NCBI GenBank assembly: GCA_013287545.1
Contig: JABDDQ010000007.1
Span: forward strand, 1 to 53,235
Direction of reading: 5' to 3'
Source: Bacteroidota bacterium
GTDB lineage: Bacteria > Bacteroidota > Bacteroidia > B-17B0 > Aurantibacillaceae
DNA length: 53,235 nt
Shown in pieces: positions 9,247-16,180 of this stretch. Below the pieces are notes generated by a model, which saw nothing but the letters and a program-made list of their open reading frames with translations, was not told where the DNA came from and ran no database searches. Each line of letters opens with the position of its first letter. Within the stretch, counting starts at the first letter, position 1. The position numbers were made by a program, and so were the translations under genes.

Positions 9247-11949
9247 TTATTTCTTAGTTTTTGCTGGTGTCTTTTTAGATTTTTTTTGTTTTTCAAACAA
9301 GGTTCCACTTTTAGTCATTTCTTCATACATTTTAAAAAGATACTCTAAACGCTCGGTGTCTGAAGTAAATGGTTGCAATCGGTAACATTGCTCTACGGCA
9401 CGGTCAAGTTCTTCGTGGACTTGTTTTAAACCTTTTGGCATTTTATCGGGGTCGTAAAGTTGTGCCATTGTTTTTTCAGGGTGTTTGGCTCGTTCATCTA
9501 AAATGGCAAACACATACAAGTTTAAATTTTCTTTTTGTTTGAGTGTGATGTCAGGGAATGGAAAAGTATTGTAACACAACTTTGCTGAATATCTATAATC
9601 TGTTTTTAATTTGCCGCCAACAGCATTTAACCAAACCATGTGCATTTTGGAATGGATAATTCCGAAAAGCCAAGGCTGAGACGAACCTACAACCATTGTA
9701 GAATCACTTGCCTTGTAATCTGAACTGAAATACCCCATAGGAATGTATTCCCTTTCTTCTGATGAATGCCTGGGAATGACAATAAAATCAGTATTAGGAG
9801 GCTGAGTAATTTGAGCAAACAAATGCGGATTTTTTGCTAATTGCGGTCTTGAGGATTTTATTCGCTCCTTGTAAACTAAATCTACTCGTTGTTTTGTATT
9901 AGGTAATTTTTCTAATTCTTGATTAGATATGTTTTCCAACCAAAGACAAAATCGTTTTTTTCCGTTCAAAAATTCGTGTGCAGAAATTAACTCTTTTATC
10001 CATTTTGCTGCATTAGGCTCATTCAGTAAAAATTGATTTTTTTCTTCTTCTGTAAAAAGCAAATGCCCTCCGTCTGCAGGCATGTTTCCAAAATTCATTT
10101 CTGGCAATTTAGATAATGGTTTATTTAAACTATCAATGTAAATGTTGTTGTTATCTAAAAGGTAACCATTTATGTTTTTTGCATCTTTCCGAAAGTTTCC
10201 AATGAACAAATATTTTGCTTTTGAGCTTTTATTTCTCAAACCCAAAATAATAACTGTAACACCAGCATTGCCTTTGGCATTGTTTGTCCATTTAAATGAT
10301 TGATATGCAAAACCAATTTCAATATTTTCATTTAAAATTCGTGGCCATGTTAATGAAACTAAGAGACCTTGACAAACAGAGTTTGTAGAAACAAAAGCTA
10401 ATTGTGCATTTCGTCCATCAATGTATTTGGCTCCTTTGCAAAACCAAATAGAAACGTAGTCCAAACTTTTGTAGTCATTACGAAAAACAGATTTCATATC
10501 GTCTTTTTGCTCTTCGTCTTGGTTCCTACTTCCTAAATAAGGCGGATTGCCTATAATGTAAACTTCGTCATCAATTCCAATCGGACAAATCCTTTCCCAA
10601 TCTAAGCGGGCAGCATTTCCTTGAACAATTTTACCCGCTTGCTTTAATGGTAGAATCGGCTTTGAACGTCCATAATCAAATAGAATTTCTTCAAACACTT
10701 TGTTCATTTGGTGTTCTGCTAACCAAAGTGATAATATCGCCATTTCATGAGCAAAATCGTCCAACTCTATTCCATAAAATTGTGATAGTTGTATGGAAGT
10801 AAACTCCATAGCAGGGGTTGGACTAAGGTCAATAATGCGTTGCAGGATTTTTATTTCTAACAAACGAATTTCTTTGTAAGTAATAATCAAAAAATTTCCG
10901 CTACCGCAAGCAGGGTCAAAGAATTTTATTTTTGCAATGCGGTTTATCAATTTTCGTAATTGCGGAATGGTTTTGCAGTTTTCAAATTCTTCGTATAATA
11001 CATCTAAAAACAAAGGTTTGATGAGTTTCTGAATGTTGGGTACACTGGTGTAGTGCATTCCTAAATCGCTTCGGTATTCAGGTATTACCACTGCCTGAAT
11101 CATAGAACCGAAAATGTCAGGATTAATATCTCTCCAATTCAGTTCGCCCAACTCAATCAATATTTTTCGGGCTTTTGCTCTAAAAACAGGCGAAGCAATT
11201 GCATCACGAAACAGACCACCGTTCACATAAGGAAATTGTGCAAAATGTGCTGGAAAACCTTTTGCACTTTCTGTATTCAAACGTTTAAAAAGTCTGTCAA
11301 GAAATTCGTGTGTATCACTTCCGCTCTCGTTGGTATGCTGATATAAGGTGTTCGTAAAAATGCTGTCACCTTCAAAAATTTCGGTATCTTCTGCAAAAAA
11401 ACAGAATAATATTCGGGACAGGAAAATATTCAGACTATGAATACTATCTTTTGAGTTGTAGATGCCGTGATTTTTGGTTACTAACTCATCATATAATATT
11501 GCCATTTTATAGGCAGCATTTCTGTCGGCTTCATTGTCATTAGTGGAATGGTATACTTCGCTCCCCGCAAGCGGTAAAAAGAAAGCGTAATGATTAGGCA
11601 AATCATGAATAGAAATATCTAAATTTTTGCCTAATTTAAGGTCTTTAGCTACTAAGCCTTTATAGTCAGTAAGAATTACAAAACGAGGAGAATGTTTTAA
11701 AATATGTTCATCTTTTGCAACGCTTTCAATAGCACTCAATAGTTTATCGGATTTTTCTTCTCTAAAAAATACTTTCTTTTTGTATAGTATTTCTCCTTCA
11801 ACTTTTGAAAGATTGAAGTCTCCGCTCTTCAATCGTGTAATAGAGGCTTTAGAAATGCCGTAAGCTAATAACAAATCATACAGAAAATCTTTCTTAGAGA
11901 AATTCTCAAATATTTTTTTTATATTGTTTTCTATTTCGAGGCTGTTCAT
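9247..11949 (-). CDS. MmeI-like class I adenine-specific DNA methyltransferase
   Basis: Encodes 900 residues. The SAM-binding motif I is FFDPACGSGNF (about 342-352) and the catalytic motif IV is GNPPY (about 466-470), typical of N6-adenine methyltransferases. The layout (about 200-residue N-terminal domain, helical region, methyltransferase core, target-recognition region, short C-terminal domain) is that of MmeI/type IIL enzymes. The N-terminal region aligns by eye with the MmeI nuclease domain and retains an E-x-K-like REEK, but I do not see the usual upstream aspartate at the right spacing, so this domain may be inactive. It is the first gene of a three-gene operon with a helicase and a GIY-YIG protein. 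It ends in a lysine-rich tail. Confidence 0.85.
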   Translation of the reverse strand: MNSLEIENNIKKIFENFSKKDFLYDLLLAYGISKASITRLKSGDFNLSKVEGEILYKKKVFFREEKSDKLLSAIESVAKDEHILKHSPRFVILTDYKGLVAKDLKLGKNLDISIHDLPNHYAFFLPLAGSEVYHSTNDNEADRNAAYKMAILYDELVTKNHGIYNSKDSIHSLNIFLSRILFCFFAEDTEIFEGDSIFTNTLYQHTNESGSDTHEFLDRLFKRLNTESAKGFPAHFAQFPYVNGGLFRDAIASPVFRAKARKILIELGELNWRDINPDIFGSMIQAVVIPEYRSDLGMHYTSVPNIQKLIKPLFLDVLYEEFENCKTIPQLRKLINRIAKIKFFDPACGSGNFLIITYKEIRLLEIKILQRIIDLSPTPAMEFTSIQLSQFYGIELDDFAHEMAILSLWLAEHQMNKVFEEILFDYGRSKPILPLKQAGKIVQGNAARLDWERICPIGIDDEVYIIGNPPYLGSRNQDEEQKDDMKSVFRNDYKSLDYVSIWFCKGAKYIDGRNAQLAFVSTNSVCQGLLVSLTWPRILNENIEIGFAYQSFKWTNNAKGNAGVTVIILGLRNKSSKAKYLFIGNFRKDAKNINGYLLDNNNIYIDSLNKPLSKLPEMNFGNMPADGGHLLFTEEEKNQFLLNEPNAAKWIKELISAHEFLNGKKRFCLWLENISNQELEKLPNTKQRVDLVYKERIKSSRPQLAKNPHLFAQITQPPNTDFIVIPRHSSEEREYIPMGYFSSDYKASDSTMVVGSSQPWLFGIIHSKMHMVWLNAVGGKLKTDYRYSAKLCYNTFPFPDITLKQKENLNLYVFAILDERAKHPEKTMAQLYDPDKMPKGLKQVHEELDRAVEQCYRLQPFTSDTERLEYLFKMYEEMTKSGTLFEKQKKSKKTPAKTKK

Positions 11950-11950
11950 T

Positions 11951-12025
11951 TCAGAAATTTACTTTATAATGTTCCATTGCCTTTCTCTCTGCTTGGTCAA
12001 AGTCGAATAGGTTTTTATTGCTCAC
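11951..12025 (-). CDS. Possible 24-residue leader peptide upstream of the methyltransferase
   Basis: A GTG-initiated frame encodes a peptide whose core reads NLFDFDQAERKAMEHYKVNF. It ends in TGA one base before the methyltransferase ATG, so the two would be translated back to back. The amino-acid mix is protein-like. It could be a leader peptide, the tail of a decayed gene, or chance. No ribosome-binding site is apparent. Confidence 0.3.
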   Translation of the reverse strand: MSNKNLFDFDQAERKAMEHYKVNF

Positions 12026-12328
12026 TAATGTAAGAGATATTTTGTTTACTTTTACTAAGAACAGTTTAGGTTATTTTAATTATAAAATGGAAAGCAAATC
12101 TAAAGTGGAGAAAAATTTAACTCTGCTGTATTTCGCCAGTATGTACTTAAAATAACAAATGATTATCTACCTTATCAGAGACTTGTATTGCTGTGTATGT
12201 TACCTATCAAGTGTTTCTGTTCTCATAACTAATCTGACAACAAAACAAAATTTTCAATTTATCAGTAATTCAAACCAAAACTAAGTAGCAACATTTTTTG
12301 CCTATTTGTTTGAAATTGCACAAATGTA
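12026..12328. other. About 300 bp upstream region of the methyltransferase operon
   Basis: This AT-rich region must contain the promoter of the minus-strand operon, but I see no clear TAnnTTTG box. A 22-codon plus-strand frame starts at 12087 and is too short to call. The minus-strand Xre gene ends at 12329, so read-through from it into the methyltransferase operon is possible. Confidence 0.3.
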
Positions 12329-12592
12329 TTACTTCTTTTTCTTCTTCTTTTCAACTTTTGGAACATTAACGTCAGCAAAGAACTCCTCCAGCGTAACACC
12401 GAGCACTTTACAGACTTTGACAAGTGTTTTCATACTAAAGTTTTCTCCCGATTCTAAACGCCAATATGCCGAGCGACTCATAGAAAGCTCAAAGGCCATG
12501 TGTTCATAGGATTTATAGCCTTTCTCTAAGCGTAATACTTTTAATCTCTTTGCTACATCCAGTAATTCAGGGAGTTTATCCGACTTTTTCAT
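12329..12592 (-). CDS. Xre-family helix-turn-helix regulator
   Basis: Encodes 87 residues. Residues about 12-70 form a standard five-helix Xre/Cro domain: RLKVLRLEKG, then YEHMAFELSMSRSAYWRLESG as the helix-turn-helix, then LVKVCKVLGVTLEEFF. The C-terminus is a lysine run encoded by a CTT/TTT-rich tract. It lies upstream of the methyltransferase operon on the same strand and is divergent from the secreted-protein gene at 12697. A 20-bp inverted repeat between them is a likely binding site. It may be a controller protein of the restriction-like operon or a local regulator; the sequence does not decide. Confidence 0.85.
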   Translation of the reverse strand: MKKSDKLPELLDVAKRLKVLRLEKGYKSYEHMAFELSMSRSAYWRLESGENFSMKTLVKVCKVLGVTLEEFFADVNVPKVEKKKKKK

Positions 12593-12633
12593 ACTTACAA
12601 AAGTCCCTAAATGCCCTATAAATGTAAACCCTC

Positions 12634-12653
12634 ATATATAGTGTACTATATAT
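12634..12653. promoter_or_regulatory. Inverted repeat, candidate Xre operator
   Basis: Nine-base arms ATATATAGT and ACTATATAT are separated by GT. The site lies between the divergent Xre gene and the secreted-protein gene, and covers the position where the -33 box of the plus-strand promoter would be (its -7 box is at 12666-12673). Size, symmetry and place fit a dimeric Xre repressor site. Confidence 0.55.
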
Positions 12654-12665
12654 TAGAACTTTTGC

Positions 12666-12673
12666 TATTTTTG
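12666..12673 (+). promoter_or_regulatory. -7 promoter box of the secreted-protein gene
   Basis: TATTTTTG matches the Bacteroidota -7 consensus TAnnTTTG and lies 23 bp before the ATG at 12697. No TTTG is found at the -33 position, which is instead occupied by the inverted repeat. The promoter is therefore probably controlled through that repeat. Confidence 0.5.
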
Positions 12674-12696
12674 TATAAACAATAAAACAAAACAGT

Positions 12697-13551
12697 ATGA
12701 AAAAAACAATCACATTGGTATCTTTGCTTTTTGCTTTGGTACTAAAAGCTCAATTACCAACAAAAACCATTGTGGCAATTTTTGACAGCGCAACAGACTA
12801 TCAGGAAAAGGTCTATTTTACCATTGAGAAAGACAAAAAGAAAATTGCATTTTCAGCGAGAGGAGAAAGCAACGCAAATGGTAATGCCCATTATATTGGT
12901 GAGTTTTGGAACCCAGATGCAATAAAAAAATACTCAATTAACGGGCTTCCAGTTTCAAATCATTCTAATACCAATAATGTAGGAAAGAAATATGAGATAA
13001 AATACACGAGCCAAGAGTTACCTTCTGACGATGGCGTTTCTATTCTAAATACAATTGTGGAACTAAAACACGCTACGAATGTTACTGCATCGGCTCCAGA
13101 AAAATTGACAATTCCTAAGGATAATTTTACGGCTGCCTCAAGCAGAATTTATGAAAAAAAGCGAGTGTTTATTCCTGGGCAAGGAACAACGGATAAGATG
13201 GAAATCAAACTTGTAGCTATTGCAGAAGGGCAAGAGTTATTTAGCATTAATCCGCAAGACAAAAAATGGAATGAAATGAAAATTCAAAATGGCAATGAGT
13301 TATGTAAAGGGGCAACATGCGTAAGAGTAGTGATAAACAAAGAAGGTTTTATTACCTTATACCGATTACCTAATACAACTGACGGGAAAATAACTGGTAA
13401 AATTGTAGGCGATAAATTAATTCCGTGTAAAAAACCAGAAGATTTAGCCAAGTACAAACCAGAGGATTTTGAAAAGTATTGGGAATTCAAATTTACGGGT
13501 GATAAGCAAAAGGCTGCCCTTATGATTGTGGCTTATGATTGGTTCCGCTAA
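12697..13551 (+). CDS. Predicted secreted protein of unknown function
   Basis: Encodes 284 residues. It begins with a clear Sec signal peptide (MKKTITLVSLLFALVLKAQ, cleavage likely after KAQ). The mature part is beta-rich with no catalytic motif that I recognise. A pair of cysteines (CKGATC, about residues 203-208) could form a disulfide, consistent with export. Transcription starts from the promoter at 12666 and ends at a hairpin terminator just downstream (13576-13605), so it is probably a single-gene unit. It is divergent from the Xre gene with a shared regulatory region, which suggests regulation by that protein. Confidence 0.75.
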   Translation: MKKTITLVSLLFALVLKAQLPTKTIVAIFDSATDYQEKVYFTIEKDKKKIAFSARGESNANGNAHYIGEFWNPDAIKKYSINGLPVSNHSNTNNVGKKYEIKYTSQELPSDDGVSILNTIVELKHATNVTASAPEKLTIPKDNFTAASSRIYEKKRVFIPGQGTTDKMEIKLVAIAEGQELFSINPQDKKWNEMKIQNGNELCKGATCVRVVINKEGFITLYRLPNTTDGKITGKIVGDKLIPCKKPEDLAKYKPEDFEKYWEFKFTGDKQKAALMIVAYDWFR

Positions 13552-13575
13552 ATAAATTATCACAGTTCATATTAA

Positions 13576-13605
13576 AGTCCTGCAATTTTGTGGGGCTTTT
13601 TTTTT
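13576..13605 (+). terminator. Rho-independent terminator
   Basis: AGTCCTGCA and TGTGGGGCT pair as RNA (with G-U pairs) around an ATTT loop and are followed by nine T. It terminates the secreted-protein gene. The same T tract sits just upstream of the start of the next gene and may double as part of its promoter. Confidence 0.65.
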
Positions 13606-13621
13606 GCTATTTATTTTTACT

Positions 13622-13981
13622 ATGAATTCAGAAAAGATATACTCCATAACACCTGACCGTAAATTTATTTCCCTGAAAGATGGTAAGGTTAGATTAATTG
13701 GGTCAAATAATGAGCTTGGGAAGCGATATACGAAAGACGGCACATGTCTCTTAATCAAATGTGTTGAATTTGATTTTTATCAGAATGGCAGTAAAGACCG
13801 ATTCTTTTTTGAAGATGACGAACTTGTTTACTATTTTATTTCGATTGACAGAGGCGGATGGTTGAATGATTTACTCATGGATGCTATCAACCTGGAGTTT
13901 TTTACACAGGATAATTTCATTACGACCATTTTAGAAGGATTTGTGCTTCACGAGATGGGCTTTACTGCTGACGGGCAGTAA
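13622..13981 (+). CDS. Hypothetical protein, distant paralogue of the next gene's product
   Basis: Encodes 119 residues from the ATG at 13622; an in-frame TTG at 13604 lies in the terminator T tract and is rejected. No known domain is recognised. By eye it shares layout with the 14078 product: a central DRFFFEDDEL versus DEFFFNQYGL, and a C-terminal FF-rich helix ending in LHEMGFT versus FKELGFT. The two probably arose by duplication. The region before the start has GCTATTTAT, also seen before the next gene. Confidence 0.65.
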   Translation: MNSEKIYSITPDRKFISLKDGKVRLIGSNNELGKRYTKDGTCLLIKCVEFDFYQNGSKDRFFFEDDELVYYFISIDRGGWLNDLLMDAINLEFFTQDNFITTILEGFVLHEMGFTADGQ

Positions 13982-14077
13982 TATAATTACTGGCAAGTAC
14001 ACCATTAAAGAGATGGGTTTTTAATTTGAACCGAAACGTACTTTTTCATTTTTTTCTGCTATTTATAAATAAAGCTT

Positions 14078-14464
14078 ATGAAAAAAATACCCATCGACAT
14101 TTTAAAAACCCATCTTGACCAGCATGGTAACATATTCTTATTGGATAAAGATGAACGCCTTACCTTGGCTTGCACTATTAAACATGGCTCTACAATTGAT
14201 GTAGAAAATCTAAAATCAAAACCAGTAACCAGAGTAACCATTTTTACTGCCAACGGTTTGGAGGATGAGTTTTTCTTTAACCAATATGGCCTGCTGTTAT
14301 TTCATCATTTACAATCCCAGCACATTACACCCAATCTGAGCAAGGTTTATCTACATTACTTCTTAGATGTAGAAAACCTATGCCCAGAATCCTTTTTTCT
14401 TTATGTTTTAAATCAATATTTCAAAGAACTGGGATTCACGTTTCCTGTGCCATCCAAAATTTAA
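14078..14464 (+). CDS. Hypothetical protein, distant paralogue of the preceding gene's product
   Basis: Encodes 128 residues with no recognised domain. It shares a central D-x-FFF segment and a C-terminal ELGFT ending with the 13622 product (see that entry). The upstream sequence has two T-rich tracts and GCTATTTATAAATAAAG directly before the ATG. This is similar in layout to, but not the same as, the TATAAT cassette used by the genes further right. It is followed by a 390-bp structured non-coding region. Confidence 0.6.
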   Translation: MKKIPIDILKTHLDQHGNIFLLDKDERLTLACTIKHGSTIDVENLKSKPVTRVTIFTANGLEDEFFFNQYGLLLFHHLQSQHITPNLSKVYLHYFLDVENLCPESFFLYVLNQYFKELGFTFPVPSKI

Positions 14465-14495
14465 AATAAGGCTGTTTAAATGCGTTATTTCAAAT

Positions 14496-14528
14496 CTTAT
14501 AGGTTCGTGTATCAGAAAAAAAGAATTG
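14496..14528 (-). promoter_or_regulatory. Start-associated cassette, orphan minus-strand copy
   Basis: Read on the minus strand: AATTC, T8, 14 nt ending in GAACC, then TATAAG. It matches the cassette before eight island genes, but no minus-strand gene begins downstream of it. It would drive an RNA antisense to the 14078 gene. Confidence 0.5.
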
Positions 14529-14545
14529 CGTTTAATTGCCACAGA

Positions 14546-14597
14546 AATAAGCCGATAAATTACCACTGTTTAGAGGGCTAATTAATCGGCCTATTTT
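14546..14597. repeat. Large imperfect inverted repeat
   Basis: The arms are 14546-14562 and 14581-14597 (17 bp each, two mismatches, core GCCGAT/ATCGGC) around an 18-nt loop. The first iteron-like repeat overlaps the loop and right arm. No T tract follows, so a simple terminator is unlikely. Confidence 0.55.
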
Positions 14598-14645
14598 AGG
14601 AGCCTTATTAGCGCACTTATTTTACGCTTAGAGGCCTTAATTAGT
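14571..14645 (+). repeat. Three iteron-like direct repeats
   Basis: Imperfect copies of TTAGAGGCCTTAATTAG occur at 14571-14587, 14597-14612 and 14629-14645, spaced 26 and 32 bp apart. Each has a central AGGCCT or GAGCCT core followed by TTA/ATTA. Such repeats are typical of initiator-protein binding sites. Confidence 0.45.
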
Positions 14646-14855
14646 AAGCACCTTGTCCAGATAGGCACGAATTTTATTTCCTAAAAAATAGGGAGAGATT
14701 GATGAACCTTAACGTTAACATCCAATGACCTTATACTGCACGGTGCGCAATACCTGCTTTAGCAAAAAACAAAACACAACATTCAAAAAACACGCAAAAG
14801 GGAGAGAAGGGTAACGTTATAAAACAAAATCTCGCCTATTTACTTTAAAAAAACT

Positions 14856-15095
14856 ATGGATACAAAAGATACAGGACAACGAAGCTTCGTTCAATATTTA
14901 TTGCCAGATAATCGACTTTATGTTGATTTTCAAACCCTTATTTTAATTACTGGCACTAGTAACAAAACCGAATTGTTTAGGCTGCTAGAAAAGCTCGGAA
15001 ATAACTTCCCATTTACTATGTATAGGAACCGCAAATTATTTTTATCGGAAATGGCCATAAAATTTTGGCAAATCTATAAAGAGCATGTGCGTTAA
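14856..15095 (+). CDS. Small hypothetical protein
   Basis: Encodes 79 residues. The composition (mixed alpha/beta, basic C-terminal half with NRKLFLSEMAIKFWQIY) would fit a small DNA-binding or excisionase-like protein, but no motif is decisive. It has no start-associated cassette, unlike the genes to its right. It overlaps the end of the convergent gene at 15092 by 4 bp. Its position beside the structured region at 14.5-14.8 kb makes a role at that site conceivable, but that is inference. Confidence 0.55.
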   Translation: MDTKDTGQRSFVQYLLPDNRLYVDFQTLILITGTSNKTELFRLLEKLGNNFPFTMYRNRKLFLSEMAIKFWQIYKEHVR

Positions 15096-15427
15096 TAAAT
15101 GTCAATCCAGTCATCATCTTCTTTTTCATCATCTGGCTTTTCAAGTCGTTTAATTTCCTGCCTTATTTGATGCTCAATATTCTTTCCGTCCTCCAGGAAT
15201 TCCCTTCTAAATGCAGGTGGGAATAGATATTTATTTACTACTGTTTCAAAGAACATCCAGTAAATAATCACAAACCTTATAAAAGGAAAACTCAAGCCAT
15301 ATTTATTTATGCCTATTGCAATGGCATAAAAGGAATGGATTATCCGTGCGCCATTCTGCGTAAATAGCATCGTGTTTACAAAGACAAAGCAGGGCAACAA
15401 TATTTTAAGCCAGGTCAATTTATTCAT
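15092..15427 (-). CDS. Small predicted membrane protein
   Basis: Encodes 111 residues from the ATG at 15427; a TTG start 15 bp upstream is less likely. The N-terminal half has two hydrophobic stretches (about 6-24 and 42-62), the second ending in a WMFFETVV segment. The C-terminal tail is charged and very acidic at its end (KPDDEKEDDDW). Function is unknown. It is expressed from the minus-strand start-associated cassette at 15461-15494, which is shared back to back with the cassette of the divergent gene at 15536. Confidence 0.6.
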   Translation of the reverse strand: MNKLTWLKILLPCFVFVNTMLFTQNGARIIHSFYAIAIGINKYGLSFPFIRFVIIYWMFFETVVNKYLFPPAFRREFLEDGKNIEHQIRQEIKRLEKPDDEKEDDDWIDIY

Positions 15428-15460
15428 GGATATACCAGCCAATATTGATTAGCCATTTTA

Positions 15461-15494
15461 ATTATAGGTTGGATTCGCAAAAAAAAAGAAATTC
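15461..15494 (-). promoter_or_regulatory. Start-associated cassette for the 15427 gene (minus strand)
   Basis: On the minus strand: GAATTTC, T9, 12 nt ending in CCAACC, then TATAAT (15466 to 15461). Its GAAATTC core (15488-15494) is shared with the divergent plus-strand copy, forming an A9-GAAATTC-T8 symmetrical centre. Confidence 0.65.
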
Positions 15495-15521
15495 TTTTTT
15501 TTAGAAAGTTGAACCTATAAG
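15488..15521 (+). promoter_or_regulatory. Start-associated cassette for the 15536 gene
   Basis: GAAATTC, T8 (15495-15502), 13 nt ending in GAACC, TATAAG (15516-15521), then 14 nt to the ATG. It is the mirror partner of the minus-strand copy at 15461-15494. Confidence 0.65.
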
Positions 15522-15535
15522 ATAAACAGTTCATC

Positions 15536-15877
15536 ATGGCAAAAAAAGCAATAGTAATATTTGATAACGGAGGCAAGACCTGCGATAGGTACACAGGAGT
15601 TATCACAAAAACAGGGGATGTGGTTGGCTTTAATGAAAGGCCGTTCCACCCTGCCTATGGCTTTGGGCAATACTGTTGGAATATCTGCGATAGAATGAAT
15701 ATAACGTACGGGCACGGCTGGCGCAATCACTTTTCTGAAAAGAAAATTCTGAAAACGGAATTGGCAAATTACCTGAATGAAGCAAAGAATAATCCTGAAT
15801 GGCTTGGCAAAGAGGTTGAATTAACAAGCCTTTCAGCAGATGCACAACAGTATGTAAATCAGATATTAAGCGAATAA
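15536..15877 (+). CDS. Hypothetical protein with IFDNGGKTCDRYTGV motif (mobile-element type)
   Basis: Encodes 113 residues. The N-terminal IFDNGGKTCDRYTGV pattern occurs in unannotated small proteins of phages and plasmids; no activity is known to me. The remainder is mixed alpha/beta. The gene has its own start-associated cassette 14 bp upstream and is followed 52 bp later by another small gene without a cassette, which may be co-transcribed. The name reflects the motif only. Confidence 0.65.
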   Translation: MAKKAIVIFDNGGKTCDRYTGVITKTGDVVGFNERPFHPAYGFGQYCWNICDRMNITYGHGWRNHFSEKKILKTELANYLNEAKNNPEWLGKEVELTSLSADAQQYVNQILSE

Positions 15878-15929
15878 AAGAGCTGATATAATATCAAATA
15901 CGGCACTTATAACAACTAATATATTAAAT

Positions 15930-16136
15930 ATGAAAACAGTAACCTGTAAAAGCGGAACCAAAGGCTGGCAAAATAAATTGCAAAATATATATTCTACGTA
16001 TGAAGAGTTTTTGTGCTACTGCGAGACCTATAATATTCATCAACGCCTGGGATTTAAGTCAGCCGAAAATTGTTGGAAACAGAACCCACTAGTGCGAGGC
16101 TCTGTGATACCAAGCGATTTAGAAGTAGTAAGATGA
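15930..16136 (+). CDS. Small hypothetical protein
   Basis: Encodes 68 residues, basic at the N-terminus, with YSTYEEFLCYCETYNIHQRLGF in the middle (tyrosine- and cysteine-rich). No domain is recognised. It has no cassette of its own and may be read from that of the 15536 gene. Its TGA stop overlaps the GAATTC start of the next cassette, which shows how tightly the array is packed. Confidence 0.55.
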   Translation: MKTVTCKSGTKGWQNKLQNIYSTYEEFLCYCETYNIHQRLGFKSAENCWKQNPLVRGSVIPSDLEVVR

Positions 16137-16167
16137 ATTCTTTTTTTTCTTACACCCAACCTATAAT
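16135..16167 (+). promoter_or_regulatory. Start-associated cassette for the 16181 gene
   Basis: GAATTC, T8 (16141-16148), 13 nt ending in CCAACC, TATAAT (16162-16167), then 13 nt to the ATG. Its first bases overlap the stop codon of the preceding gene. Confidence 0.65.
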
Positions 16168-16180
16168 ATAAACAAGCTCC

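Larger units (their letters stand above)
14465..14855. other. 390-bp structured non-coding region, candidate origin or transfer site
   Basis: No gene is seen. The region contains a minus-strand copy of the start-associated cassette (14496-14528), a 17-bp-arm inverted repeat (14546-14597), three iteron-like repeats (14571-14645), and two TAACGTTA palindromes (one within TTAACGTTAA at 14709-14718, one at 14812-14819). The density of structure in a mobile-element backbone suggests an origin of replication or transfer, or a regulatory hub. Confidence 0.45.

Noticed and set aside
6075-11949. BREX, DISARM or type I restriction system
   Set aside because: No PglZ, BrxC/L, DrmB/DrmC or HsdS-like gene is visible; only methyltransferase, helicase and GIY-YIG genes are present.
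12087-12155. 22-residue plus-strand peptide upstream of the Xre gene
   Set aside because: Too short, no promoter or partner, and within the likely promoter region of the minus-strand operon.
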